Source: JANXQE01 sp035651635 (lineage in GTDB: Bacteria > Verrucomicrobiota > Verrucomicrobiia > Limisphaerales > UBA8199). Taken from it: DNA of 64,000 nucleotides. Both the position numbers and the translations under genes were made by a program. Positions 22,983-31,943 of this stretch are shown here, in pieces (the first letter of the stretch is position 1; each line of letters starts with the position of its first letter). A model generated the notes under the pieces. That model did no database searches, was not told the origin of the DNA, and saw nothing but the letters and a program-made list of their open reading frames with translations. Location: NCBI GenBank assembly GCA_035651635.1, contig DASRFK010000095.1, positions 8,630-72,629 on the forward strand, in the 5' to 3' direction.

Positions 22983-24515
22983 TTAGGGTCTGAGTTCGGC
23001 CAGTCGCGTTTCAGTCTCCCAGCCTCCACCTAGGGCTTTATAGAGCCGTATGAGATTTTGATCGGTCGTTCGTTCACTGCGGGCCAGCTGATCCTGCGCG
23101 TCGAGCAGGGAGCGTTGGGTTTCCAGGACATTCAGGAAGTCCACCAGGCCGCTGCGATAGCGTTCTCCGGCCAGTTCAACCGCCCGGCGATTGGCCGCCT
23201 CCGATTGGACGAGAGCCAGATGGTGTTCCTCTTCCTTTCCGCAAGCCACCAGTGCGTTCTCGACCTCCTCCAGTGAGGTCAGCACCGTTTGTTCGTAGCG
23301 AATCAGGGATTGCTCCTGGCGCGCGTTCTGCACCTTAATATTCTGGCGAATGCGGCCGGCGGTAAAGATGGGCCACTGCATGCTCGGCCCGATGGACCAG
23401 AACCGGCTGCCGGCGGTGAAAAAGTCGCTGGCATTCAGACTCTGCAAACCGGCGGCGCCGGTGAGAAAAAAGCGGGGGAATAAATCCGCCGTCGCTACGC
23501 CAATGCGGGCGGTGGCGGCGGCCACTTCCCGTTCCGCCTGGCGGATGTCGGGCCGGCGCCGGAGCAGGTCCGAAGGGAGTCCAATAGGGATGCCTGGTGT
23601 GGCGGGCGGGATGGGGGCAGAGGCGGCGAGCTGAGCTTCGAGTTCAGCCGGTTGTTTGCCGATTAAGATGCCAAGCCGATGAATCGAGCGCTGAATGTCC
23701 TCCTCGAGCAGCGGGATTTGGGACCGGGTGTTGGCCGCCTGCGCCTCGGCGCGAGCGGTATCCAATTCATTGGCCAGGCCGGCTCGGAATCGGTCCTGGG
23801 TGAGCGCCAGCGTTTGTTCCTGCAGGCGCAAATTATCCTGTGCCACGGCCAGTTGCTTCTGCAGGCCGCGCAGGTCGAGATAATTGAGGCCAACATCGCT
23901 GATGACCGTAATCAGGACTCCTCGCCTTGCTTCCTCAACCGCCCCGAGCTCGGCCTGCGCCGCCTCAAGACCCCGCCGGTTGCCGCCGAAGATATCCAGC
24001 TCCCAGTTCGCATCGAAGCCGGCATCAAACAGGTTCTGTTCGAGCGCTTGGTGCGCCCCGCGAGCCAGCAGACCATTAGGACTATGCTCACTCAAGCGTT
24101 GTCGCGAATATTCGCCAGTTGTGTTTGCCGTGGGCCACAGAGTTGAGCGAGCCACGCCCGCCTGCGCGCGGGCCTCGCGCACCCGGGCCTGAGCCAGACG
24201 CAGATCGAAGTTTGCCTGCGTCGCTTGCTTGATCAGGCTATCGAGCTGTGGGTCGTGGAAAACCAGCCACCATTGGGACAGGTCCTGCGGGGTTCCGTTG
24301 GATAAGGCGCTAGGCGTTTGAGGATAGGCCGCAGGCACTGAAACTTGTGGTGAGTCATAGTTCTCACCCACTGCGCAGCCGCTAAGCAATGCCGTCATTG
24401 TCCAAGCTGCTACGCAACCGAATGTAAGTGCGCCGCTCGGCTTTGAAATCCAAACTCCAAAGCCTCGAACGGACCCGGCCATTTGCTTTTTGAGATTTAC
24501 TGTTTTCAAATTCAA
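22983..24515 (-). CDS. NodT/TolC-family outer-membrane efflux lipoprotein
   Basis: A protein of about 510 residues with a lipobox (TALLSGC) near residue 45 and two repeated TolC/NodT domains. Markers are CAVGENYDSPQVSVP, DPQLDSLIKQATQANFDLRL, LLRRRPDIRQAEREVAAATA and LDAQDQLARSERTTDQNLIR. It forms the outer-membrane channel for the ABC exporter encoded just upstream. It is the last gene of the operon. The N-terminal 35 residues before the lipobox look partly repeat-derived (GFGVWISKPSGA matches the dispersed repeat words), so a later start such as the Met of MTALLSGC or MAGSVRG is possible. Confidence 0.9.
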   Translation of the reverse strand: MNLKTVNLKKQMAGSVRGFGVWISKPSGALTFGCVAAWTMTALLSGCAVGENYDSPQVSVPAAYPQTPSALSNGTPQDLSQWWLVFHDPQLDSLIKQATQANFDLRLAQARVREARAQAGVARSTLWPTANTTGEYSRQRLSEHSPNGLLARGAHQALEQNLFDAGFDANWELDIFGGNRRGLEAAQAELGAVEEARRGVLITVISDVGLNYLDLRGLQKQLAVAQDNLRLQEQTLALTQDRFRAGLANELDTARAEAQAANTRSQIPLLEEDIQRSIHRLGILIGKQPAELEAQLAASAPIPPATPGIPIGLPSDLLRRRPDIRQAEREVAAATARIGVATADLFPRFFLTGAAGLQSLNASDFFTAGSRFWSIGPSMQWPIFTAGRIRQNIKVQNARQEQSLIRYEQTVLTSLEEVENALVACGKEEEHHLALVQSEAANRRAVELAGERYRSGLVDFLNVLETQRSLLDAQDQLARSERTTDQNLIRLYKALGGGWETETRLAELRP

Positions 24516-24544
24516 ATTTGTTTTGGATTTCGGATTTGGCTTGG

Positions 24545-25495
24545 CTACCGGGCCGCCATTGCCTGAATGGCGGGCGCCTCGATAAACACGTCCATTTGCT
24601 GGCCCACGAACAGCGGCAGCGCATCGTTGTCCACGCGATAAATGACCTGTAGAACCCGCGTGTCCACGCGTTCGGTGCTGTCGCCGGTGAGCGATTTTTT
24701 CGGCAGAACGAAAGGCTCGAAGCGCACGAAGCCTACCGGAGTTTTCAACTCGGCGTTGCCGCGCACCGTGGCGACAGCTTTAGCGGACGGGCTCACTCGC
24801 CACGCCTCGTGTTCATCAACGTCTACCCGGATATTGAGCGGTTTGAGCCGTCCGAGAAGCACAAGTGGGGTGGCGGTTACGCTGGCCGGAGCATACTCGC
24901 CGACGTGGATCTTTACCTGCAGCACCTCTCCATCAATGGGACTCCGGACGACGCTGCGTTCGATTTGTGTTTCCACGCTCTTGACCTGGGCTTCCGCGGC
25001 TGCGACCTGGGCCCTGGCCGCTTCGAGCCGGGCTTTGGCCGTCCCGCTGGCAAAGCGGCGCTTGGACAATTCCTCGGAGCTGATGGCTCGTTTGTCCGAG
25101 AGCGTGTCGGCGAAATCGAGTTGCTGTTGGGCATCCTCGACTAAAGTGGCATCCACTTTGACTTGCCTCTGAGCTACCAAGAGGTCGGCGCGGCGGGCAG
25201 CGAGGTCAGCCTGGAGTTGGCGCACATCGAGCTTGAAGAGCGGCTCGCCGCATTTCACGACCTGACCCACAACAACAGGCACCTCAGCCACCACCTCAGA
25301 CAACGGCGTGCCGATGGAAATGTTTTCGCTGCTGGCTTCAACCAGCCCTTCGGCGGCCACGGCGTGAGCGTAAGGCGAAACCGGTGGTGGCGAAGGGGGA
25401 AGGTTGGCTTGGCTCCTGGGTTGAGAGCGGACGACCGACACAATGCCGAAGCTCAAGGCGGCGAGCGCGATTAATGGAAGAATGACTTTTTTCAT
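24545..25495 (-). CDS. HlyD-family periplasmic adaptor protein
   Basis: A 316-residue adaptor with an N-terminal membrane anchor (VILPLIALAALSFGIVSVV), a lipoyl-type half (GQVVKCGEPLFKLDVRQLQA), a long coiled-coil hairpin rich in Ala/Gln/Glu (about 90-175), the second lipoyl half (SPIDGEVLQVKIHVGEYA) and a beta-barrel region. It links the ABC permease in the inner membrane to the TolC-like channel. It resembles DevB/HlyD adaptors of tripartite ABC exporters. It lies between the ATPase and TolC genes and is probably co-transcribed with both. Confidence 0.92.
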   Translation of the reverse strand: MKKVILPLIALAALSFGIVSVVRSQPRSQANLPPSPPPVSPYAHAVAAEGLVEASSENISIGTPLSEVVAEVPVVVGQVVKCGEPLFKLDVRQLQADLAARRADLLVAQRQVKVDATLVEDAQQQLDFADTLSDKRAISSEELSKRRFASGTAKARLEAARAQVAAAEAQVKSVETQIERSVVRSPIDGEVLQVKIHVGEYAPASVTATPLVLLGRLKPLNIRVDVDEHEAWRVSPSAKAVATVRGNAELKTPVGFVRFEPFVLPKKSLTGDSTERVDTRVLQVIYRVDNDALPLFVGQQMDVFIEAPAIQAMAAR

Positions 25496-25512
25496 AAATT
25501 GCTTTGGTTTCG

Positions 25513-26259
25513 CTATGCGAAGGCGTTTGCTTCCTTTTTGAACAGTGCCTCACGGGAACCTCTCGATTCCACTTTCACTATCCGCCCGTCGTCCATGTGG
25601 CCGATGGCATCCGCGTAATGAAAGACACGGTTGTCGTGGGTTACGACAATGACCGCGCGCTCCGGATGAACCGCGTTTTGTGCCAGGAGGTCCATGACGG
25701 CCTCGCCGGTGGCGTGGTCCAGGGCTGCGGTCGGTTCGTCGCAAATAATCAGGCGTGGTTGGTGGACCAATGCCCTGGCCAAAGTCACCCGCTGCTGTTG
25801 GCCGCCGGAAAGCTTTTCGGGCAGTGTGTCCAACCGATGCTCCAAGCCGAGCTTGACCAATAGCTCTCTGGCACGGTCCACCGCCTGGCGACGCGCCACG
25901 CCGGCCGCCAATAACGGCACCGCGGCGTTTTCCGCCGCCGTCAGTGCCGGCAGCAAATTGAATTGCTGGTAAACGAATCCGAGGTTTCTACGGCGGAACA
26001 ACACGCGTTCGCGCGGCGCAAGCGCTTCGGTGTCCTGCCCGAACAATTCCACTTTGCCTCCCGTGCGATCGAGCAGGCCGGCGATGACTGAGATCAGCGT
26101 AGTTTTACCGCAACCGCTGGGTCCGACCAGGAACGTGAGTTTCCCTTGGACGGCTTCGAAATCCACGCCGCGAAGAACTTCGACGGCCGCATCGGCCTGG
26201 CCGAAGCTCTTGCGCACTTGATGGCAGGCGACCGCCCGTGAGTGGTTGCTTTGGTTCAT
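25513..26259 (-). CDS. ABC transporter ATP-binding protein (MacB/DevA-like)
   Basis: A 248-residue ATPase: Walker A GPSGCGKTT, Q-loop region YQQFNLLPALTAAEN, signature LSGGQQQRVTLARAL, Walker B LIICDEPTAALD and the H-loop His in VIVVTHD. It is typical of LolD/MacB/DevA subunits that drive FtsX-type permeases. The frame is open far upstream, inside the permease gene, but the ATG at 26259 follows the permease stop by two bases and begins a normal N-terminus (VACHQVRKSFGQADAAVEVL). It energises export with its operon partners. Confidence 0.94.
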   Translation of the reverse strand: MNQSNHSRAVACHQVRKSFGQADAAVEVLRGVDFEAVQGKLTFLVGPSGCGKTTLISVIAGLLDRTGGKVELFGQDTEALAPRERVLFRRRNLGFVYQQFNLLPALTAAENAAVPLLAAGVARRQAVDRARELLVKLGLEHRLDTLPEKLSGGQQQRVTLARALVHQPRLIICDEPTAALDHATGEAVMDLLAQNAVHPERAVIVVTHDNRVFHYADAIGHMDDGRIVKVESRGSREALFKKEANAFA

Positions 26260-26261
26260 AA

Positions 26262-27401
26262 TCAGCTGCGGAAAACAATCGCAGGTTCGAGCACCAATAC
26301 CCGGCGCAGACTTAAAACGCTTGCCAGGACGACGACAAATGCGATGCAGGCGCCTGTTAAGGCCACGCTTTGCCACATTAGAATGATTCCGCGTGTGGCC
26401 AGCTTTTGGCCGAAGAAATTGAAAAACTCGGCGCCCATGCCAGTCCCAATTGAGAACCCGATGAGACCCACGGCGGCGGCCTGTAACAGCACCATGCCCA
26501 CCAGCCGCCAGTTGGTGACACCGATGGCTTTGAGCGCCCCGAACTGTCTCAGATTTTCGATGGTGAACAGGTAAAAGGTTTGGCCGGCGACCACCGCGCC
26601 CACAATGAGGGCGATGGCGATCGTGATGCCGAAGTTTACGGGAATACCTGTGTTCTTGAGGTAATACTGGATGCAATCCCATTGGAACTGCCCGCTGGTG
26701 CGCGCGCGCAAACCGGTTTGATGCGCGATGCGAGCACAGAGCGTTTTTGTATCAACCCCGGGCCGAGGCTGCACCAGCACATACGAAAGCTCCGTCCGCT
26801 CCCGCCCCAGGAATTTCACCGCCAGGCTGTACCGGGTGTGGAGCACTGGCCAACTGACAAAGGGCGCCGAGGCGTCCGAGATGCCAACGATGCTTACTTT
26901 GTGATCGTTCAATTCAAGCGTGCGTCCCAGTTGCAACGGTTCGTCCGGGAAGAGCAGGATATAGCCGGCCTTGTCGATCACCACCGAGTCCGGCTCCCAC
27001 AGCCGTTCCCAGGAGCCGAGTAACATCTTGCGCGGAGCGCCTGTCAGCGTGGCGTCATCCACCCCGAGGCAAAACGTCGTGGCGAACTTGCCCGCGAGCG
27101 TGCGGGCCACCGGGCTGCCTTTGAAGAGCCTCACGGCCCATTGCACGCCGTCAACGCCTCGAACACGGTTGAGGTCGGTATCCTTGAGAGCTTTGGTTTG
27201 CTCGAAGTATTCGGTATCGCGGTCCATGACCCAGATGGCGGCCTCGGTGACGTCGCGGATTTGGCTGCCGGTGCGGCGCAGGATGCCGGCGAAAATGGAG
27301 GTCTGGTTTTCGAGGAGGAAAGTAGAGAAAGCGATGGCGAAGATAAGCGCGAGATATTTTGCTCGGTCACCCGTCAACATTTTCAGCGCGATGAAATTCA
27401 T
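26262..27401 (-). CDS. FtsX-type ABC transporter permease (DevC-like)
   Basis: A 379-residue permease: one N-terminal transmembrane helix (YLALIFAIAFSTFLLENQT), a periplasmic domain of about 200 residues, then three C-terminal helices (ITIAIALIVGAVVAGQTFYL, VGMVLLQAAAVGLIGFSI, VALTGACIAFVVVLASVLSL). This is the FtsX/MacB fold and most resembles DevC of DevBCA exporters. With the adjacent ATPase, HlyD adaptor and TolC it forms a tripartite exporter for an unknown lipid, siderophore or drug-like substrate. A TGACT/AGTCA palindrome lies 18 bases upstream of its start, the presumed site of TetR repression. Confidence 0.92.
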   Translation of the reverse strand: MNFIALKMLTGDRAKYLALIFAIAFSTFLLENQTSIFAGILRRTGSQIRDVTEAAIWVMDRDTEYFEQTKALKDTDLNRVRGVDGVQWAVRLFKGSPVARTLAGKFATTFCLGVDDATLTGAPRKMLLGSWERLWEPDSVVIDKAGYILLFPDEPLQLGRTLELNDHKVSIVGISDASAPFVSWPVLHTRYSLAVKFLGRERTELSYVLVQPRPGVDTKTLCARIAHQTGLRARTSGQFQWDCIQYYLKNTGIPVNFGITIAIALIVGAVVAGQTFYLFTIENLRQFGALKAIGVTNWRLVGMVLLQAAAVGLIGFSIGTGMGAEFFNFFGQKLATRGIILMWQSVALTGACIAFVVVLASVLSLRRVLVLEPAIVFRS

Positions 27402-27418
27402 ATCTTTCAGTAAATCTC

Positions 27419-27431
27419 TGACTAAAAGTCA
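27419..27431. promoter_or_regulatory. TetR operator in front of the ABC export operon
   Basis: TGACTAAAAGTCA is a 13-base palindrome (arms TGACT and AGTCA, three-base centre), extended by C and G to 15 bases. It is 18 bases upstream of the permease start and matches the palindrome at 28199-28211 ahead of tetR in 12 of 13 positions. Confidence 0.7.
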
Positions 27432-27454
27432 GCTCCGAACGAAAAAAATGCCTC

Positions 27455-28189
27455 TTACTTGAGCCAGGTTGCTTCGGGGAAAATCTCTTTCTTGATGCGA
27501 TGATTCACGGCCTCAAGGTCGGCCTCGCTCGACAACGGCTTCCAGCCCAAGCCGTCGAGCAGTAGGTTAACATTATCACAAAGGACCTCTAACGGGTCAT
27601 CGATACCAGCCAGGAGCAGGGCCTGAGTGTTTCGGCTCATGATATGGCTGCCGATAGCAGTGGAGGCGATAGCGAAGACGATCCGTTCGGCCGGCATCCT
27701 GCCTTTAGGCAGATCGCCGTCGCGGAAGCCGTCGGTCGCCAACTGGTGGATGGTCCGAAAACAGCGTCCCCCCTGCATGGCGTATTGATGCTGTCGCGTC
27801 TCATCGGCCTTCTCCCAAAAGGAAAGCGATTTCAGCATCATTTCTACATTGTAGTAGTCCGGGTACACCTTGGCGAAATGACAGCAGGCAAAACCAATGG
27901 CTTGGACTCGCTCGCGGGTGCGGCCCTTGAACCCGGCGGCGCGTTCAAAGAAATCCGCGCGTTCTTTCTGGGCGCGTGTTATTACTGCCAGCGCAATATC
28001 TTCTTTGGTTTTGAAATGGAGGTAGAGCGTCCCTTTCGAGTACTCGACCGCCTCGGCCAATTCGTCCAGGTTGAAATTCTGAAAACCGTCCTTCAGGAGC
28101 AGGCGCTGAGCGTGATCCAGGATCAGCTCTTCGCGAGCCGCCCGTTCCCGTTCTTTGCGCACCTGAATGACGCTCATGGCTGGAATCAT
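27455..28189 (-). CDS. TetR-family regulator of the ABC export operon
   Basis: A 244-residue TetR repressor: N-terminal helix-turn-helix LILDHAQRLLLKDGFQNFNL, then AEAVEYSKGTLYLHFKTKED, and a longer helical ligand domain. It is the first gene of the cluster, co-directional with the ABC permease, and identical-type palindromes precede both genes. It therefore probably represses itself and the exporter until a ligand binds. Starts at 28189 or 28177 are both possible; neither has a strong ribosome site. The ligand is unknown. Confidence 0.92.
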   Translation of the reverse strand: MIPAMSVIQVRKERERAAREELILDHAQRLLLKDGFQNFNLDELAEAVEYSKGTLYLHFKTKEDIALAVITRAQKERADFFERAAGFKGRTRERVQAIGFACCHFAKVYPDYYNVEMMLKSLSFWEKADETRQHQYAMQGGRCFRTIHQLATDGFRDGDLPKGRMPAERIVFAIASTAIGSHIMSRNTQALLLAGIDDPLEVLCDNVNLLLDGLGWKPLSSEADLEAVNHRIKKEIFPEATWLK

Positions 28190-28198
28190 CTCATGTTC

Positions 28199-28211
28199 TG
28201 ACTAAGAGTCA
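28199..28211. promoter_or_regulatory. TetR operator in front of tetR
   Basis: TGACTAAGAGTCA has the same arms and spacing as the site at 27419-27431. It lies ten bases upstream of the tetR start, in the gap divergent to the antiporter gene, which it might also affect. Confidence 0.7.
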
Positions 28212-28418
28212 ATAAGTTTCTTGAGGTTTTATCGAGCTCAGCCCAGCCGGTTAATCCAGTGCAGTCATTCGCCGGTTGCGCCGATCCCCGCGCAGACCTC
28301 GGGTTCGAGCCTTTTCTTTCCACTTTCCATTTGCACCGGTGGGATGCGCAAACGATTATCCGCTCCGACACCGTTCAAGAATTGCTCGCTTCAGATCGAG
28401 CAAAGCCCGAAGCGACTT

Positions 28419-30002
28419 ATGCTAGGCAACGCCGAATTCATCCTGATTTGCCTGATCGCCATCGGTGTGTTGGCGATCTTGGCACGAAAGATTCGGATTC
28501 CGTACCCGATCCTGCTGACCATCGGCGGTGTGATCCTCGCGCTGATCCCGGGTATTCCAGCGATCCACCTCGATCCTCAACTGGTCTTTAGTTTGTTTCT
28601 TCCTCCTTTGCTCTACCCGGCTGCGGTGTTCACGTCCTGGAGAGATTTCCGGAGCAACCTTCGCCCCATTCTCTTCCTGGCAATTGGTTTGGTTCTGCTG
28701 ACGATGTCGACCGTTGGCTATTTGTTTCATTATTGGGCAGGTTTGCCGCTGGCAGTTGGTTTCGTGTTCGGCGCCATCATATCGCCGCCTGATGCCGTGG
28801 CGGCGCTGGCGATAACTCGCAATCTGCGTGTGCCGCGCAGAATCGTCGTGATCCTCGAAGGGGAAAGCCTGGTCAACGACGCCACCTCTTTCATTTCGTT
28901 CCGATTCGCGGTGGCGGCGGTCATGACCGGAAATTTTTCTTTGGGTCAGGCGACAGGGCAGTTCTTTGTTGTCGCGATTGGCGGGATCGGTGTCGGGCTG
29001 GCAGTTGGCTGGCTGGCGACCCAAGTCCAAAAACGCCTGGATGATCCTTCCGTTCAAACCATGTTTTCCCTTTTGACTCCGTACGTGGCGTATTTCGGCG
29101 GTGAAAGGGCCCACGTTTCCGGCATCCTCGCGGTGGTGGTCGCCGGCCTCTATTACGGCTGGCAGGCGCCGCGGATTTTGAGCGGCCGGATGCGGTTGCA
29201 GGCGGTGCCGGTTTGGGAAATGGTTGTGTTCGTCCTGAATGGAGTCCTCTTTATGTTGATCGGCCTCGAACTGCCCCAGGTGATCCATGCCCTTCCTGCG
29301 AGTTCTTCGATTCGAATGGCGAGGCTGGCAATCCTGGCAGTATCGACCATTGTCCTGGTTCGGTTTGTGTGGATGTTCGGCGCCAGTTATTTCACATGCC
29401 TGCTCAGCCGGTTTTTTCAACAGGAAGAACATATTCCCTGGCAACACACCGCTTTGCTCGCCTGGACGGGCATGCGCGGAGCCGATTCACTCGCGGGCGC
29501 GCTTGCCATTCCTTTGGTTCTGCCCAACGGCGAGCCGTTCCCCGGGCGCAATCTGATCCTGTTGCTGACATTCTGCGTGATTTTCGGAACGCTTGTCCTG
29601 CAAGGACTCACGCTTTCGCCCCTGATTGCCTGGTTGGGAGTGGTGGACGATCGGGTGACCGACAAAGAGGAGCGGTTGGCGCGCTTAAAGGCTAATGAAG
29701 CCGCGTTGGCTCGACTGGAAAGCCTGCACTCGGCTAATCGGTCCCGGCCCGAAATTGCCGAACGCCTTCGGTCAGAATACCTGGACCGCATTCGCCAATT
29801 GCGCGGCCAGGGCGCGCCGGAAGAAAGCGTCAGCAGATTATTTTCGCCGGACTTTGAAGAATTAGCTCGCGAGGCGCTCCGGACTGAGCGCGAGACCGTC
29901 CTGCAATTGCGCAACGACGAAGCCATCAGTGATCAGGCACTCCATCGCATCCAGCGCGATATTGATCTGGCTGAAGCCCGCCTCCAGCGACGACCGGCCT
30001 AA
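28419..30002 (+). CDS. CPA1-family Na+/H+ antiporter (NhaP-like)
   Basis: A 527-residue protein. The first 400 residues contain about twelve hydrophobic segments. CPA1 landmarks are LPPLLYPAAVFTSWRDFRSN, FGAIISPPDAVAALAI (transport-site region) and LEGESLVNDATSF (the ND motif). A cytoplasmic tail of about 110 residues is rich in Arg/Glu/Leu and predicted helical. It exchanges Na+ or K+ for protons at the inner membrane. The frame is open upstream, but the Met at 28419 (MLGNAEFILICLIAIGVL) is the natural start. It is divergent from tetR. Confidence 0.92.
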   Translation: MLGNAEFILICLIAIGVLAILARKIRIPYPILLTIGGVILALIPGIPAIHLDPQLVFSLFLPPLLYPAAVFTSWRDFRSNLRPILFLAIGLVLLTMSTVGYLFHYWAGLPLAVGFVFGAIISPPDAVAALAITRNLRVPRRIVVILEGESLVNDATSFISFRFAVAAVMTGNFSLGQATGQFFVVAIGGIGVGLAVGWLATQVQKRLDDPSVQTMFSLLTPYVAYFGGERAHVSGILAVVVAGLYYGWQAPRILSGRMRLQAVPVWEMVVFVLNGVLFMLIGLELPQVIHALPASSSIRMARLAILAVSTIVLVRFVWMFGASYFTCLLSRFFQQEEHIPWQHTALLAWTGMRGADSLAGALAIPLVLPNGEPFPGRNLILLLTFCVIFGTLVLQGLTLSPLIAWLGVVDDRVTDKEERLARLKANEAALARLESLHSANRSRPEIAERLRSEYLDRIRQLRGQGAPEESVSRLFSPDFEELAREALRTERETVLQLRNDEAISDQALHRIQRDIDLAEARLQRRPA

Positions 30003-30055
30003 TGGACGCAGGGGGTGCGCTTAGAAGTGTCGGTCTTGGCTGGAAGCCGAAAATG

Positions 30056-30146
30056 GCGGCAGAGGGCTGCCGCAGTCCAAAACGCAAGCGCGACACGGGC
30101 GCGGGCCTCGAGAACCGAAGTTTGGAGTGCGCCAGCCCTCTGCCGC
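30056..30146. repeat. Hairpin-type repeat element after the antiporter gene
   Basis: A 91-base near-palindrome. Left arm 30056-30083 begins GCGGCAGAGGGCTG, right arm 30120-30146 ends CAGCCCTCTGCCGC, with only two or three mismatches over about 27 paired bases and a GC-rich loop. It has the look of a non-autonomous palindromic repeat. It also follows the antiporter stop and could act as a transcript-end hairpin. Confidence 0.7.
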
Positions 30147-30278
30147 TTTTCTGCCGCTCAACACAGAATGACCGACAGATTTAACCACACCCGGACGCAG
30201 GCTCCGGGTTGCAAGCTCGAGGACGATGGGCAAGATTGGGCTTTCTGCTTACTGGACGTGCTAACGACAGGATGATTT

Positions 30279-31943
30279 ATGCCAAAGCCCGTAATCTGGA
30301 CTGTTGACGACGACCCGGATGTGTTGCGGGCCGTCGAGCGTGATTTACGCCGCCAGTATGGCAACCGTTATCGCGTCATGGCCGCCGATTCGGGACCCTC
30401 CGCCCTGGCAGCGGTCGAACAGCTAAAATTGCGCAACGAACCAGTCGCCCTTTTTCTCGTGGACCAACGCATGCCGCGAATGTCCGGCGTTGAGTTTCTG
30501 GAAAAGACGCTGGAAATCTATCCGGACGCCAAACGGGCGCTCTTAACGGCGTACGCCGACACGGATGCGGCCATCCGTGCCATCAACAGCGTCAAAATCG
30601 ATCATTACCTAATGAAGCCTTGGGATCCGCCGGAAGAGCGGTTGTACGGCATTGTGGACGACTTGTTGGACGACTGGCAGGCTTCTTATCACCCGGTTTT
30701 CGACGGAATTCGTGTGGTGGGCCATCGCTGGTCGCCGGCCTCGACGGAGATCCGTGATTTTCTGGGGCGCAATTTCATTCCATATCAATGGCTGGACATT
30801 GAAAAAGAGGAAAAGGCCAGGCAACTGGTGGCCAGCAGTAAAACGGAATGCTCGTCATTGCCCTTGGTGGTGTTTCGCGACGGCTCGTTCCTGGCCAGTC
30901 CGACGGCCGCCACAGTTGCGTCGAGGCTTGGGCTCAAAACGCGCGCGGAACAGCCTCTTTACGACTTGGTCGTGGTGGGCGCCGGTCCCGCCGGATTGGC
31001 GGCCGCCGTCTATGGAGCGGCCGACGGACTGCGCACGCTGCTCATCGAGCGCGAGGCGCCGGGTGGACAGGCGGGCCGGAGTTCACGGATCGAGAATTAT
31101 CTCGGGTTTCCGACCGGCTTGAGCGGGGGGGATTTGGCGCGGCGAGCGGTGGCCCAGGCCCGGCGGTTTGGAGTGGAGATCCTGGCCCCACAGGAAGTGG
31201 TGGGGGTGAGAATCGAAGGGCCGTCCAGCGTTCTGCGATTGGCCGATGACAGTGAAGTGATTACTCGCGCCTTGCTGGTCGCCACGGGCATCGCTTACCG
31301 CAAACTCGAAGTGGCCGGACTCGAGCGGTTGCAAGGGGCGGGCGTTCACTACTATGCGCCCATGAGCGAGGCGTTCTCGCATCGCGATGGCGACGTCTAC
31401 ATCGTGGGCGGCGCCAATTCCGCGGGCCAGGCGGCGATGTATTTCTCGGGATTTGCCCGGCAGGTAACCATGGTGGTGCGTGGTGAATCGCTTTCGGCGA
31501 CGATGTCGCAGTACTTAGAGGACCAGATCCAGGCGACCAAGAACATCATGGTTAGACCAAACTCGCAAGTGGTCGAAGTCCGCGGCTCGGAACGGTGCGA
31601 GGAACTGGTAATCCAAGATAAAAAATCAGGCGGTAGTCAAACGGTGCCGGCGAGCGCTCTGTTGATCTATGCGGGCGCGGTTCCGCGAACGGAGTGGCTC
31701 GCGGGTGTGGTCGAGCGGGACGCGCAAGGATACGTCATTTCAGGGCAGCATTTGCTCCAGCGCGAATCACGACGGCCGCAGGGTTGGGCGGTGGATCGCG
31801 ATCCTTTTTACCTCGAAACGAGTGTTCCGGGAATCTTTGTGGCGGGCGACGTGCGTCATCGCTCGGCCAAAGGAGTTACTTCGGGAGTCGGGGAGGGTGC
31901 CATGGCGGTAAAATTGGTGCACGAATATCTCAGCACATTATGA
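30279..31943 (+). CDS. Fused response regulator / thioredoxin-reductase-like flavoprotein
   Basis: A 554-residue fusion. Residues 1-125 are a receiver (VDDDPDVL, phosphoacceptor Asp62 in LFLVDQRMP, Lys in YLMKPWD). Residues of about 145-225 look like a glutaredoxin fold (RVVGHRWSPASTEIRDFLGR, SSLPLVVFRDG) without the CxxC. From 228 on is a TrxB-like FAD/NAD(P)H oxidoreductase (VVVGAGPAGLAAAVYG, IVGGANSAGQAAMYF, GIFVAGDVRHRS). The CxxC of true thioredoxin reductases is replaced by YAPM near residue 359. It probably senses or relays redox state rather than reducing thioredoxin. It overlaps the next kinase gene by four bases (ATGA). Confidence 0.9.
   Translation: MPKPVIWTVDDDPDVLRAVERDLRRQYGNRYRVMAADSGPSALAAVEQLKLRNEPVALFLVDQRMPRMSGVEFLEKTLEIYPDAKRALLTAYADTDAAIRAINSVKIDHYLMKPWDPPEERLYGIVDDLLDDWQASYHPVFDGIRVVGHRWSPASTEIRDFLGRNFIPYQWLDIEKEEKARQLVASSKTECSSLPLVVFRDGSFLASPTAATVASRLGLKTRAEQPLYDLVVVGAGPAGLAAAVYGAADGLRTLLIEREAPGGQAGRSSRIENYLGFPTGLSGGDLARRAVAQARRFGVEILAPQEVVGVRIEGPSSVLRLADDSEVITRALLVATGIAYRKLEVAGLERLQGAGVHYYAPMSEAFSHRDGDVYIVGGANSAGQAAMYFSGFARQVTMVVRGESLSATMSQYLEDQIQATKNIMVRPNSQVVEVRGSERCEELVIQDKKSGGSQTVPASALLIYAGAVPRTEWLAGVVERDAQGYVISGQHLLQRESRRPQGWAVDRDPFYLETSVPGIFVAGDVRHRSAKGVTSGVGEGAMAVKLVHEYLSTL

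Noticed and set aside
28422..29447. A long minus-strand frame inside the antiporter gene
   Set aside because: It is an antisense shadow; the plus-strand frame has the full set of CPA1 motifs and membrane helices.
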